Part shown: piece after piece, positions 25,662 through 35,251 of the stretch
How the letters are laid out: each line of letters begins with the position of its first letter
How positions within the stretch are numbered: position 1 is the stretch's first letter
Origin: Oscillospiraceae bacterium
Lineage (GTDB): Bacteria > Bacillota > Clostridia > Saccharofermentanales > Saccharofermentanaceae
DNA: 64,000 nucleotides
Assembly (NCBI GenBank): GCA_902788505.1
Contig: CADAKH010000007.1
Coordinates: 27,628 to 91,627 of the forward strand
Direction of reading: 5' to 3'
Notes under the pieces: model-generated
The model's database searches: none
Told to the model about the DNA's origin: nothing
What the model saw: only the letters and a program-made list of their open reading frames with translations
Position numbers and translations under genes: made by a program

Positions 25662-27330
25662 CGCTGATATCCTCCCTTCTCAAGATGAGATTGTTGAATG
25701 TTCCGCCCGGTTTTAACATCGGAAGAACAACGCTGTCGGTCTTTATCGTAAGATCGATCACAGCAGGACCTTTTACCTTATACGCTTTCTTAAATGCTTC
25801 TTCAAAAGACTCTTTGTCGGTTGCTTTAAAACCCTTGGCACCAAAAGCTTGTGCAAGCTTAACGAAGTCTGTCTTACGGTCAAGAGTGGTATTTGAATAT
25901 CTTCCGTCGAAGAATATCTTCTGCCACTGTCTTACCATTCCCAGCGCATGGTTGTTAAAGATTACTATCGTTACGGGGACATTGTATGTAACAGCAGTTG
26001 CAAGTTCATTAAGACACATGCCGAAGCTTCCGTCACCTGTGATAAGAACGCTTCTCTTACCTGTTCCCATATAGCTTCCGATGGCAGCGCCAAGACCGAA
26101 TCCCATGGTTCCAAGACCGCCTGATGTGATCCATGTGCGCTTGTTTCTGAACTTGAAAAACTGAGCTGTCCAGCACTGATGCTGACCAACGTCAGTAACG
26201 ATCCTTGTGTCGGGTTTTACGATATCGGAAATGATGTTGATCGTATCACGCGGAAGGAAAGGAAGACCTTCGTATGCATCCGCCTCTCTCTGCTTGAGCT
26301 GCTCAACTTTCTTGATCCATTCCGTATTCTTACGCTGGGGAACTGCATGTGTAAGATGTTTTACAAAATCTTTTATGTCACAGCAGACACCGAGATCAAC
26401 AGGAATATTCTTTCCGATTTCGGCACGGTCACAGTCAACGTGGATCTTTGTAGCGGAGAGAGAAAACTTCTCCGTTTTTCCCGTTGCCCTGTCCGAAAAT
26501 CTTACGCCCAGAGCGAGTATCAGATCTGCTTTTGCAAGCGCAACAGAGGATGCATAACGTCCGTGCATTCCCTGCATTCCCAAAAATCTCGGAGAGTCGG
26601 AAGGTATCTCGGAAAGTCCCATCATGGAACATCCGATTACGGCATCGAGTTTGTCGGCAAGTTTGATTATGTCTTCGCCGAGTTCTGTCCTTACGGCACC
26701 GCCGCCGAAATAGATATAAGGTCTTTTGGATTCCTTGATAAGCTGTACTGCTTTATCAATATCTTCTGTGTTGCATCCGGGAAGAACTTCAGGTTTCTCG
26801 ACAGGCTTTTTCTTGTAATCGAAAACAGCCTCCTGGACATCTTTCGGAATATCGATCAGGACAGGACCGGGCCTTCCCGACTGTGCAATCTCAAAAGCTT
26901 TTCTCACAACATCTGCAAGCTTTGAAATCTTGTGAACGAAAAAGTTGTGTTTTGTGATGGGAAGAGTAATGCCGGTGATATCGATCTCCTGGAACGAGTC
27001 TCTTCCGATCATGGAATTGCTTACGTTGCCCGTAATGGCAACAAGAGGGATCGAATCAAGATAGGCCGTAGCGATTCCCGTGACAAGGTTGGTTGCACCG
27101 GGACCGGAAGTCGCAATAACGACTCCGGTCTTTCCGGTGGATCTTGCATAACCATCTGCTGCGTGAACAGCACCTTCCTCGTGTGCGGTCAGGATGTGCT
27201 TTATCTTATCCTGCTTGTCGTAGAGTTTGTCATAGATATCTACGACCATTCCGCCCGGAAAACCGAACACAGTATCAACACCTTGTTCTAACAAGGTCTC
27301 GACAAGTATCTGTGCTCCGGTCATCTTCAT
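25648..27330 (-). CDS. ilvB: acetolactate synthase large (catalytic) subunit
   Basis: 560 residues, full length. It joins two pyruvates (or pyruvate and 2-oxobutyrate) with thiamine diphosphate as the first common step of valine, leucine and isoleucine synthesis. Motifs: ILVETLLEQGVDTVFGFPGG, the catalytic Glu region LTAHEEGAVHAADGYARS, ATSGPGATNLVTG, and the ThDP-binding GDGSFGMCLNELAT...NN segment. The start lies 37 bases after the stop of the clostripain-type gene, so there is no room for a T-box or leader; a promoter may lie inside the upstream gene, or the genes share a transcript. Confidence 0.97.
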   Translation of the reverse strand: MKMTGAQILVETLLEQGVDTVFGFPGGMVVDIYDKLYDKQDKIKHILTAHEEGAVHAADGYARSTGKTGVVIATSGPGATNLVTGIATAYLDSIPLVAITGNVSNSMIGRDSFQEIDITGITLPITKHNFFVHKISKLADVVRKAFEIAQSGRPGPVLIDIPKDVQEAVFDYKKKPVEKPEVLPGCNTEDIDKAVQLIKESKRPYIYFGGGAVRTELGEDIIKLADKLDAVIGCSMMGLSEIPSDSPRFLGMQGMHGRYASSVALAKADLILALGVRFSDRATGKTEKFSLSATKIHVDCDRAEIGKNIPVDLGVCCDIKDFVKHLTHAVPQRKNTEWIKKVEQLKQREADAYEGLPFLPRDTINIISDIVKPDTRIVTDVGQHQCWTAQFFKFRNKRTWITSGGLGTMGFGLGAAIGSYMGTGKRSVLITGDGSFGMCLNELATAVTYNVPVTIVIFNNHALGMVRQWQKIFFDGRYSNTTLDRKTDFVKLAQAFGAKGFKATDKESFEEAFKKAYKVKGPAVIDLTIKTDSVVLPMLKPGGTFNNLILRREDISDAEK

Positions 27331-27367
27331 TCATATCACCTCAAATAACAGTTTTCTATGCCGCAGA

Positions 27368-30322
27368 TCAAACTACATGGCATGTAGCGATAACTATCCT
27401 TGTTCCGGTCTCAACATCACTTACTGTGATGATGTAATATCCGGGCTTAATAACGCTGTCGCTGTCACCGGGATAATCACAGTAGAAGGTATATACTCCG
27501 TCTTCTTCTACTGCTGATACTGTACCGCTGTAAATAGTGGTCTGAAGCTCTCTGTCAGAGAACATATTATCCGGACTGTAATAGTAGATATACTCGACCT
27601 CTTCGTCAGTAGGTTCTGTCAGTTCTATAGTAAGCGACAGAGCTTCAGTCTCGGAAGAATATACGTAGTTGTCATCGATCAGTCCGTCATATGCATAGAA
27701 GTCCATTGTGCCCTGACCTGCAGGGAATGATGTATCGTAAACAACAGCAGTACCTGCCATTACGGAAGCATCAATAGTGCCTTCATCGTAATCTGAACCG
27801 TGTGAATAACCGTTATCGCCTCTTTCAACTGTGATCTCATAAGCCGGCTTACCGGGTCTTAACGGGAGATAATAATCGTTGTTGTAAACATCGTAGATAT
27901 CAAATCCGATAAAGCAGTTAACAGAATCATAATTAATAGTTGAATAGCGGTAAGCTTCCAATGCCTTCTCATAGTTTACAGCATCTCCCAGTTCCTCATA
28001 TTTCATAGTCTGGGAAGGAATATCAAAGTATTCCCTTACGAGTATGATCTGATCATCATCCTTAAACTGGCTGCCCTGATTTACATCATAAGTATCATTA
28101 ATGATATCAGCCGGATAATATCCTATAATCTGGCCGTCCTTATCATCAGAGCTGAATGCGACAACAATATATGATGTCTGACCGTTTACGATAGCCTCAG
28201 CACCAAGATACTTATACCATTTTCCGTCATCTGCCACTTCATACTTAAGGCACTCGCAAGTAACAAATCCGAAGCCCTTGAAGTGGACCCAATTGATCGG
28301 ATTCTCAAGGATGATATATCCGTTGGGATCGATCGAATACTGGTTGTCTGTACCAAAATAGGAAATCCTGTCCTCTTCTGAATCTTCAGTAATAGCAAGT
28401 GTTACCTTAACTTCACGGATGATCTTCCAGTCTTCTTCCGTCAAGGTAATAGCTTCATAACCGCCCATATCTACAACAAGACTGGAAATATCATAGACAT
28501 TACCTGATTCGATAGACTGTGCGTCTGCTGGCTGTACATACCAGTCACCTGCATAACTTGTAGCCTGAAGGATATAAAGTTCCTTACTTACGAATTTGTC
28601 GTAGAACTGAACTGTTGTATCGCTATAACCCAATGTCAGGAAAGTAAGTCTTGCCTCATCATAGTACTGGGGATAGAGGAACGGTGCATATGTAGTCATA
28701 CCGTGAGCATATGTATAGGAGTTATTGCTCTCGGTAAATACGCAGTTACCTACCTCGTTTATCAGCTTACTAGCGGCTCTTTCAATATCAGGATCACCGC
28801 AGTTTATATATTTACTGGCAAGTGTTGTAAGGTCTACAGAGTCTGTGGATTCAAATGAACCGCAGTCATCTCTGAGCTGAACATACTCAACATAACCGTC
28901 ACTGGTGAATACTCTTGAATCCAATGCTGCAACAAAGCCCTCATAAGCATCGAACACTTCAACAATATTGTCAGTATCAATTGCAGACATGCATGTGTCG
29001 ATACCGTAGTAACCCATGGACTGCTGAGTGTTCTCGATGTTGTCCATGTAGTCTCTTACGATAAATTCACCGTAATCCTTAGCCGTACCGTTAAAATCCT
29101 TACCGATATAGTTAAGGAAATTAGTGTAGTTGATTCCTACATCGTAATATGCACTTCCCCACGTAGGGCTCTCTGCTGCGATAATGTATTCTGTGTAAGG
29201 ATCCAGAGCCTTTGCAACCTCAAGAGAACCCATGAGGCAGGCATTGAAGATAATGGATTCGAACTCAATATCGCAATTGCCGATAGCCTGAGCCATCTCG
29301 ATCTCAGTAAGTGTTCCGTCGTGGAGCTCATCCATACCGAATCCGAGAGGAACTCCGCCGCCGTGATCCCACAATACGAGGATATAATTCTCAGCCGGAT
29401 AATTATCCTTTGCAAACTTAACAAAGCTTTCGAGAGTATCAGGCTCAACCATGCTGACATCACCGAGATTCTCAAGTTCCTTGATGTTGCCGTTTACAAT
29501 TGCAAAACGCTGAGAAACACCGTCCTGCATATAGTTGTTCTGGAAGTTTGTACAACCGCCTGTCTGAAGAACGATATTTACATCTGAACCGGGAGTAGCT
29601 GCCATCATTTCCTTAACATCAGCTGAAAGACATGAACCGTTTGATTCGAGGTCTGTACCGATCGCATAGACCATGATCGTTCTTGTAGCAAGTTCAGATA
29701 CAGGCTCTGTTGTGGTTGCTACGGTCTCATCATCATCGGTAGTTCTCTTTGTACGCTCTGTTTCAACAGGCTTGTTGGCAATGATAACTGCCACTGCAAC
29801 AATAGCGCCGATAAGCACTACAACACCTGCAGCAATAAGTCCGATTATAAGACCGATCTTACTCTTTTTCTTCGGAAATTCAGCACTTGCCGCAGGCTGT
29901 GCTGCCTGTGCAGGAACATCACCAAATGCTGTTTGTACCGGAGCTGCCTCTACAGGAGCAGGTGCCGGTGCGGGAGCCGGTGCGGGCGCAGGTGCACCTT
30001 CTGCAGCGGGTGCGGGAGCCGGCGCAGGTGCTGCCTCGACAACGGGCATGGGAGCAGGCTCTACGGGAGCCGGTGCAGGTGCTGCTTCAACAACGGGTGC
30101 GGGAGCAGGTTCTACGGGAGCCGGTGCAGGTGCTGCTTCAACAACTGGTGCGGGAGCAGGCTCTACGGGAGCCGGTGCAGGTGCTGCTTCGACAACGGGC
30201 GCGGGAGCGGGCTCTACTGGAGCCGGTGCTGCCTGCTGCCAAAGATGTGCGACCTCATTTCCGCAGCCACCGCAGAATCTTTCGGTGCCATTAAGTTCTT
30301 TTCCACAGTTTGGACAATGCAT
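27368..30322 (-). CDS. zinc-ribbon, Pro/Ala-repeat, membrane-anchored clostripain (C11) family protease
   Basis: 984 residues. A zinc ribbon (CPNCGKEL...CGGCG, residues 3-21) is followed by a Pro/Ala/Glu/Val repeat region (residues 32-145), a Lys-rich stop and one membrane segment (156-182). The rest should be outside the cell. It begins with the C11 protease domain: TIMVYAIGTDLES, His320 in LVLWDHGGG and Cys362 in FNACLMGSLEVA form the catalytic dyad. The C-terminal 400 residues are beta-rich and unassigned. Clostripain relatives cut after Arg or Lys and usually mature by self-cleavage. Unlike secreted clostripain, this one has no signal peptide and keeps a cytoplasmic zinc ribbon. Between fprA-like and ilvB genes. 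Confidence 0.88.
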   Translation of the reverse strand: MHCPNCGKELNGTERFCGGCGNEVAHLWQQAAPAPVEPAPAPVVEAAPAPAPVEPAPAPVVEAAPAPAPVEPAPAPVVEAAPAPAPVEPAPMPVVEAAPAPAPAPAAEGAPAPAPAPAPAPAPVEAAPVQTAFGDVPAQAAQPAASAEFPKKKSKIGLIIGLIAAGVVVLIGAIVAVAVIIANKPVETERTKRTTDDDETVATTTEPVSELATRTIMVYAIGTDLESNGSCLSADVKEMMAATPGSDVNIVLQTGGCTNFQNNYMQDGVSQRFAIVNGNIKELENLGDVSMVEPDTLESFVKFAKDNYPAENYILVLWDHGGGVPLGFGMDELHDGTLTEIEMAQAIGNCDIEFESIIFNACLMGSLEVAKALDPYTEYIIAAESPTWGSAYYDVGINYTNFLNYIGKDFNGTAKDYGEFIVRDYMDNIENTQQSMGYYGIDTCMSAIDTDNIVEVFDAYEGFVAALDSRVFTSDGYVEYVQLRDDCGSFESTDSVDLTTLASKYINCGDPDIERAASKLINEVGNCVFTESNNSYTYAHGMTTYAPFLYPQYYDEARLTFLTLGYSDTTVQFYDKFVSKELYILQATSYAGDWYVQPADAQSIESGNVYDISSLVVDMGGYEAITLTEEDWKIIREVKVTLAITEDSEEDRISYFGTDNQYSIDPNGYIILENPINWVHFKGFGFVTCECLKYEVADDGKWYKYLGAEAIVNGQTSYIVVAFSSDDKDGQIIGYYPADIINDTYDVNQGSQFKDDDQIILVREYFDIPSQTMKYEELGDAVNYEKALEAYRYSTINYDSVNCFIGFDIYDVYNNDYYLPLRPGKPAYEITVERGDNGYSHGSDYDEGTIDASVMAGTAVVYDTSFPAGQGTMDFYAYDGLIDDNYVYSSETEALSLTIELTEPTDEEVEYIYYYSPDNMFSDRELQTTIYSGTVSAVEEDGVYTFYCDYPGDSDSVIKPGYYIITVSDVETGTRIVIATCHVV
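30015..30232 (-). repeat. 51-bp tandem repeats inside the C11 protease gene
   Basis: GGAGCC on the plus strand recurs at 30015, 30066, 30117, 30168 and 30219, exactly 51 bases apart. The unit codes for about 17 residues of the type APAPAPVEPAPAPVVEA. Repeats are in frame and probably vary in number between strains. Confidence 0.92.
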
Positions 30323-30340
30323 TCTTTTTACCCCTTTTTA

Positions 30341-31552
30341 TTAATTGTTTTCTTTTATATCATTTTCTATCGCTTCTGCCAAAACTTCGATGCCTGAACG
30401 TGAGACATCATCAGCCGACGACCTGATTGTAACCGTTTGACCTATAATTTTGCAATTCTTAAGACTTTCGATTACAGGCAGAACGTTTTTCGCTGCTGCC
30501 GGAGCCCATGTTCCGTTCTCAATGACAGAGAAGGATCTTCCGGACAGACCGTGAGCTGCCAATTCGGATAAGGCATGCTCAACGGGAGAATAAACACTGT
30601 TGTTATAAGTAGGTGCAGCAATCGTTATGTGACTGTACTTAAATGCCATGGCTATGATGTCTGATATATCAGCAGAAGATGCATCAAGGATCACAGAATC
30701 TATTCCTCTCTTATCAAGTTCTGTCATAAGAACTTCGGCTACATTTGCCGTATGTCCGTAGATTGAACCTGTAAGGATAAATACACCTTTTACTTCAGGA
30801 GTATATGTTCCCCATGTTTTATAGCAGTTGATTATCTTATCGAAATCCCTGCGCCATACATATGAATGTAAAGGGCAGATCATTTTGATCTCATAAGCCG
30901 AAACTTTGCCAAGCGCTGCTACAGTCTGCATACCGTACTTGCCGACAATATTCGTGTAATAACGGCGTGCCTCATTAAGAAGCTCTCTATCAAAATCCTT
31001 GCAGTCGGCAAAGATCGAGCCGTCAATCGCACCGTAACTTCCGAACGCATCGGCACTGAAAAGAGTGCCTTCCGTTTCATCAAAGCTGAACATTACTTCA
31101 GGCCAGTGAACCATCGGCGCAAATATAAATTTGAACTTGTGTGTTCCGAGTTCGATCTCATCACCGTCTTTAACTGTGACTGCTCTGTCCGAATAATCAT
31201 TATCCGGGAAGAACTGCGAAATAAACTGAAGTGTCTTTGCATTTGCAATGATCTTCGCCTCAGGATTGGTATTCAATGCCTCAGCAAGTGTAGCTGAGTG
31301 ATCAGGCTCCATGTGATGAACCACAACATAATCGAGCTTGCGTCCTGAAAGGCAGTGCTTCAGGTTCTCAAAAAACACATCAGATGTTTCCCTTCCGACT
31401 GTATCGAAAAGAACAGTAGCTCCGCAATCGAGAAAATACGAATTGTAGTTCATTCCGGAATTGATCTTATAGACATTTTCGAATTTTTGAATCTTGCGGT
31501 CTATGCCACCGATCCATGTAAGATCTTCTGTCAGTTTTCTAATGTTATACAT
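30341..31552 (-). CDS. flavodiiron protein (A-type flavoprotein, FprA)
   Basis: 403 residues. The N-terminal metallo-beta-lactamase domain has the diiron ligands HHMEPDH, the His in MVHWPEVM, the Asp in FSADAFGSYG and the His in CPLHSYVW. The C-terminal flavodoxin domain has the FMN loop TGSIYGHTANVAEVL near residue 260 and APTYNNSVYS. Such proteins reduce oxygen to water or NO to N2O and protect strict anaerobes. Electrons usually come from rubredoxin or a reductase; neither gene is close. Lies after the nucleoside-importer genes, 9 bases from the permease stop. Confidence 0.95.
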   Translation of the reverse strand: MYNIRKLTEDLTWIGGIDRKIQKFENVYKINSGMNYNSYFLDCGATVLFDTVGRETSDVFFENLKHCLSGRKLDYVVVHHMEPDHSATLAEALNTNPEAKIIANAKTLQFISQFFPDNDYSDRAVTVKDGDEIELGTHKFKFIFAPMVHWPEVMFSFDETEGTLFSADAFGSYGAIDGSIFADCKDFDRELLNEARRYYTNIVGKYGMQTVAALGKVSAYEIKMICPLHSYVWRRDFDKIINCYKTWGTYTPEVKGVFILTGSIYGHTANVAEVLMTELDKRGIDSVILDASSADISDIIAMAFKYSHITIAAPTYNNSVYSPVEHALSELAAHGLSGRSFSVIENGTWAPAAAKNVLPVIESLKNCKIIGQTVTIRSSADDVSRSGIEVLAEAIENDIKENN

Positions 31553-31561
31553 TCATTCTCC

Positions 31562-32554
31562 TTATCTGTCTTCACGATAGTAATTACGGCCGATTGCCTG
31601 AGGCTCTCCGCTCTTTCCTTTTGCAGTAAGTGAACTGGTAATAAGAACGATAAGCGTAATTATGAACGGCAATGCCGAGAAAAAGTGTGAAGGAATCTTT
31701 GTAAGCCATCCCAATGCGTTAGGGAATGCATAAGCAAGTGCAGCATTCTGGACTCTTAAAGTGTTGAAGAATCCGAAAAGGAATGTTCCGAGTATAGCTT
31801 TTGCAGGACTCCAGTTGGCAAAGATTACGAGCGCGATCGAGATCCATCCGTAACCGTTGATCCAGCAGTTGGAACCTTCAAAAGTACCGCCCATATTAAG
31901 ACCCATGTAAAGTCCGCCCAATCCCATGATGCCGGAACCGACTATTATGTGAGCATATTTATAGAGCGCGACATTTACACCCAGAGAGTCTGCGGCGGCA
32001 GGATTCTCACCGATTGCTCTGAGTTTTAATCCGGGTACTGTCTTCTTGAAATAAAGCCACATCAGGACCGCGATCAGAATGCCTGCATAGACAAGTATTC
32101 CGTGCGAGAAGAATGCTTTTCCGATAAAAGGAATATCGGACAATCCGGGAATATGTATCGCCTGGGACTGTGCATCAAGTCTGGTTCCTGAAAGCTTCGG
32201 CCATCCCTCCGGGCTGTTGGACAGAGCATTACCGACAAAGTAATAGAAAGCAACACCGAATGTTGTGATCGTAAGTCCGGTGACATTCTGATTTGCCTGA
32301 AGAGTAACCGTCAGGAAAGAGAACAGAAGTCCGACAAGGCCTGAAGCAATAAAGCTTACAACACATGCGATAAAGAGATTGTCGCACCTGGCACCGACAA
32401 GATAACCTGCAACAGCACCTATCGCCATAGTACCCTCAACGCCGAGATTAAGAGAACCTGATTTTTCTATCATGATCTCGCCCGTCGTACCATAAAGGAG
32501 CGGTATGTTATAAACGATTATGTTAAAGAGGAACAAGGTTAATACATCAAGCAT
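31562..32554 (-). CDS. ABC transporter permease, nucleoside type (NupQ-like)
   Basis: 330 residues, about eight to ten membrane segments, BPD_transp_2 family. The N-terminus has the typical GTTGEIMIEKSGSLNLGVEGTMAIGAVAGYLVG and the middle AIGENPAAADSLGVNVALYKYAHIIVGS coupling region. Overlaps the other permease by 8 bases. Together with the ATP-binding and BMP-family genes upstream it forms an importer like the purine nucleoside systems of Bacillus and lactic acid bacteria. Confidence 0.9.
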   Translation of the reverse strand: MLDVLTLFLFNIIVYNIPLLYGTTGEIMIEKSGSLNLGVEGTMAIGAVAGYLVGARCDNLFIACVVSFIASGLVGLLFSFLTVTLQANQNVTGLTITTFGVAFYYFVGNALSNSPEGWPKLSGTRLDAQSQAIHIPGLSDIPFIGKAFFSHGILVYAGILIAVLMWLYFKKTVPGLKLRAIGENPAAADSLGVNVALYKYAHIIVGSGIMGLGGLYMGLNMGGTFEGSNCWINGYGWISIALVIFANWSPAKAILGTFLFGFFNTLRVQNAALAYAFPNALGWLTKIPSHFFSALPFIITLIVLITSSLTAKGKSGEPQAIGRNYYREDR

Positions 32555-33650
32555 TTTTTGCGTCCTCCTTCTTTATTAGTCTGAAGTTTGCAGCAAAGTC
32601 TGCAACTAAAACAGAGAAAAGGATTATTCCCTGGAGAAGATCTGCGAAGTTTACATCGATTGCAGGATACTGTGTTGCCGCTGCCTGACAGCCGTACTGC
32701 AGAATCGAGATCAGTATTGCCGTTACAAAAACCGCAGGAACACTGAGTTTGCTGAGCCATGCTACGATAATACCGGTCCATCCGACATCATTCGTAATGG
32801 TATCTGAGATAGTTCCTGCAGAAGATACCGCAAGAGCGGCGGCAAGACCGATCAGGGCAGAAGAGATAAACATAGTTCTGAGCACGATCTTTCCTACGCC
32901 CATGCCGGCATATTTTGCAGTAGCGGCACTGTCACCTACTACCGAGATCTCGTATCCGTGCTTCGTATATTTCAGATAAATATAAACTATCGCAGTAAGG
33001 AGAACTGCGATTATAACAGCCCATAAAAGCTTGAATTTACCAAGAGGGATCCCGCCCATCATCGCTGACTCCGGAAATGATCCGAAGATAGGTCTTTCGG
33101 AGTCTTCTCTTAAGAAGAAATTCCAGTCAGCTTTTGTATCACCGATATATCTTATGACATAGAGCATGATGTAATTGAGCATAAGTGTCATGAGTGTTTC
33201 ATTCGTGTTGAACTTAACCTTCAAAGCTGCGATTGCAACACCTATGATTCCGCTTGAGATCATTGCCGCAAGACACATCAGAACAACAGTTACAAAGTTA
33301 GGCATTCCCGAACTGTTGAATGCAACAATCGATGCGCAGATCGCACCGATAAGGAACTCACCTTCACCTCCGATATTCCAGAAACGCATCTTGAACGAAA
33401 GGCTTAAAGCAAGTGAAGTGATAAGCAGAGGAACGAAGACTTTCAGAAGTCCTTCGATACTCTTATATCCGTACTTGTTGCCGACAAGTCCGATCGTAAG
33501 CATCTTTCCGTAATACTGGAAAGGGTTGATACCCAATGCCCAAAGGAGTATTGCACCGATAGTAAGTGAAACGAGCAGTCCGATTGCATAATAGATAAGC
33601 GTTCTGTTCAGTTTCGCGTCCGCTCTTCTAACAAGATGATATCTTCTCAT
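32547..33650 (-). CDS. ABC transporter permease, nucleoside type (NupP-like)
   Basis: 367 residues, BPD_transp_2 family with an N-terminal cytoplasmic start, and segments such as LLVSLTIGAILLWALGINPFQYY, LSFKMRFWNIGGEGEFLIGAI and GMGVGKIVLRTMFISSALIGLAAALAVSSAG. The FWNIGGEGEFLIG signature is typical for the first permease of nucleoside ABC importers. Its start codon shares one base with the stop of the ATPase gene. Confidence 0.9.
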   Translation of the reverse strand: MRRYHLVRRADAKLNRTLIYYAIGLLVSLTIGAILLWALGINPFQYYGKMLTIGLVGNKYGYKSIEGLLKVFVPLLITSLALSLSFKMRFWNIGGEGEFLIGAICASIVAFNSSGMPNFVTVVLMCLAAMISSGIIGVAIAALKVKFNTNETLMTLMLNYIMLYVIRYIGDTKADWNFFLREDSERPIFGSFPESAMMGGIPLGKFKLLWAVIIAVLLTAIVYIYLKYTKHGYEISVVGDSAATAKYAGMGVGKIVLRTMFISSALIGLAAALAVSSAGTISDTITNDVGWTGIIVAWLSKLSVPAVFVTAILISILQYGCQAAATQYPAIDVNFADLLQGIILFSVLVADFAANFRLIKKEDAKNA

Positions 33651-35224
33651 CAGGCTTTGCCCTCCTCATCTGTAAAAGCGGAATCTTTTGCGATACCGTC
33701 AGTCTTACCTTCTTTATTTACTATGTTGAGCGTTCCGGTCATCATGAGTCCGATCTCTTCTTTGGTCGTGTGATCGCTGTTAACAACACCCTGAAGCCTC
33801 CCGTGACATATGACCATTATCTTGTCGCAAAGTGAAAGCATAACATCAAGATCCTCACCTACGAAAAGAATACCTACACCCTTCTTCTTTTCCTCATTCA
33901 GAATGTTATAGATCGTGTATGAAGAGTTGATATCAAGTCCTCTTACAGGATATGCGGTAATAAGCACATTAGGGCCTGATTTGATCTCACGTCCAAGCAA
34001 TACTTTCTGAACATTACCGCCTGAAAGACGTCTTACGGGAGTCTCGGTGGAAGGGGTAATTATCTCCAGCTTGTCTATTACTTTCTGAGCTTCCTCGCGC
34101 GCTGATTTGCGGTCAACAAAAAGTCCTTTTGATTCATTGTAGTTTTTAAGAATCATGTTATCCGTAATAGACAATGACGGAGCAAGTCCCATTCCCAAAC
34201 GGTCTTCAGGAATGAAACTCATGGAAACACCATGCTCGAGGATCTTTTTGGGCGACATCCCGACGATGCTTTCACCCTCGTGTATCATCTGTCCTTCTTC
34301 GATCTTCCGAAGACCTGCAATAGCTTCGCAGAGTTCCTTTTGTCCGGATCCTGCAATGCCTGCAACACCTAAGATCTCACCGCCTCTGATGTAAAAATTG
34401 ATGTGATCGATAGCGGTTGCGCCTTCATCATTTTTGATCGTGAGATCTCTTATCTCAAGAAGCGGATGAGTCTTCTCGATGATGGGTCTGTCGATGTTAA
34501 GTGTGATTTTTCTTCCTACCATGAGCTCGGTAAGAGTCTTCTCATCAGTCTCTTTGGTTACGACCGTTCCGATATAATCGCCGTGTCTTAATACTGCGAC
34601 TCTGTCAGAGATCGCCATAACCTCATTGAGTTTATGGGTGATGATTATTATCGAATGTCCTTCCTCTTTCATCTTTCGAAGAACATTAAAAAGCTTCTCG
34701 ATCTCCTGAACGGTAAGAACTGCAGTCGGTTCATCGAGAATGATTATCCTTGCGCCATAGCAAAGGACTTTAAGTATCTCCAATGTCTGCTTCTCTGATA
34801 CAGCCATATTGGATACCTTTTTATCAAGATCTATATCAAAGCCGAACTTGGCGGCTGTCTCTTCTATCTTTTTGCGGACTTCTGCTCCGTGAAAGAAGCG
34901 TCCTTCTCCCCTCATTCCGATACGGATATTCTCAAGAGCCGTAAATCTCTCGACCAGCTTAAAGTGCTGGTGTACCATTCCTATCCCAAGTTTGCCGGAA
35001 TCTTCAGGTGAATTTATCTCCACCTTTTTACCGTCAATAAAAATAGAACCGCTGTCGGGCATGTAAATGCCCGACAGCATGTTCATAAGTGTAGTTTTAC
35101 CTGAGCCGTTCTCGCCCAGAAGAGCAAGTATCTCGCCCTTGGCAAGAGACAGATTGATGTTTTTATTGGCCGCCACAGGGCCGAAGCTTTTTGATATTCC
35201 TTTTAGCTCTATGGCATATTCCAT
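33650..35224 (-). CDS. ABC transporter ATP-binding protein, nucleoside type (NupO-like)
   Basis: 524 residues with two ABC domains in tandem, as in sugar and nucleoside importers. First domain: Walker A GENGSGKTTLMNML, signature in VSNMAVSEKQTLEILKVL (a non-canonical SEKQ), Walker B IIILDEPTAVL. Second domain: GIAGSGQKELCEAIAG, signature RRLSGGNVQKVLLGREI, and a Walker B (NVLITAYPVRGLDI) without the catalytic Glu. The asymmetry is known in this transporter class. Energises uptake through the two permeases downstream. Confidence 0.92.
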   Translation of the reverse strand: MEYAIELKGISKSFGPVAANKNINLSLAKGEILALLGENGSGKTTLMNMLSGIYMPDSGSIFIDGKKVEINSPEDSGKLGIGMVHQHFKLVERFTALENIRIGMRGEGRFFHGAEVRKKIEETAAKFGFDIDLDKKVSNMAVSEKQTLEILKVLCYGARIIILDEPTAVLTVQEIEKLFNVLRKMKEEGHSIIIITHKLNEVMAISDRVAVLRHGDYIGTVVTKETDEKTLTELMVGRKITLNIDRPIIEKTHPLLEIRDLTIKNDEGATAIDHINFYIRGGEILGVAGIAGSGQKELCEAIAGLRKIEEGQMIHEGESIVGMSPKKILEHGVSMSFIPEDRLGMGLAPSLSITDNMILKNYNESKGLFVDRKSAREEAQKVIDKLEIITPSTETPVRRLSGGNVQKVLLGREIKSGPNVLITAYPVRGLDINSSYTIYNILNEEKKKGVGILFVGEDLDVMLSLCDKIMVICHGRLQGVVNSDHTTKEEIGLMMTGTLNIVNKEGKTDGIAKDSAFTDEEGKA

Positions 35225-35251
35225 AAAACACCCCTAAAACTCTATTTGTTA

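Noticed and set aside
27331..27367. T-box or leucine/valine leader upstream of ilvB
   Set aside because: Only 37 bases lie between the upstream stop and the ilvB start; no room for a leader.
30015..30232. Regular 51-bp repeats that look like a CRISPR array
   Set aside because: Repeats are contiguous, in frame and code for a Pro/Ala-rich linker of the C11 protease; there are no spacers and no cas genes.
29673..30344. Plus-strand reading frame rich in Gly and Ala opposite the C11 protease gene
   Set aside because: Complement of the Pro/Ala repeats; no ribosome site or known domain.
33650..35224. Defective ABC ATPase because the second Walker B lacks its Glu
   Set aside because: Asymmetric second domains are normal in this class of two-domain sugar/nucleoside importers.
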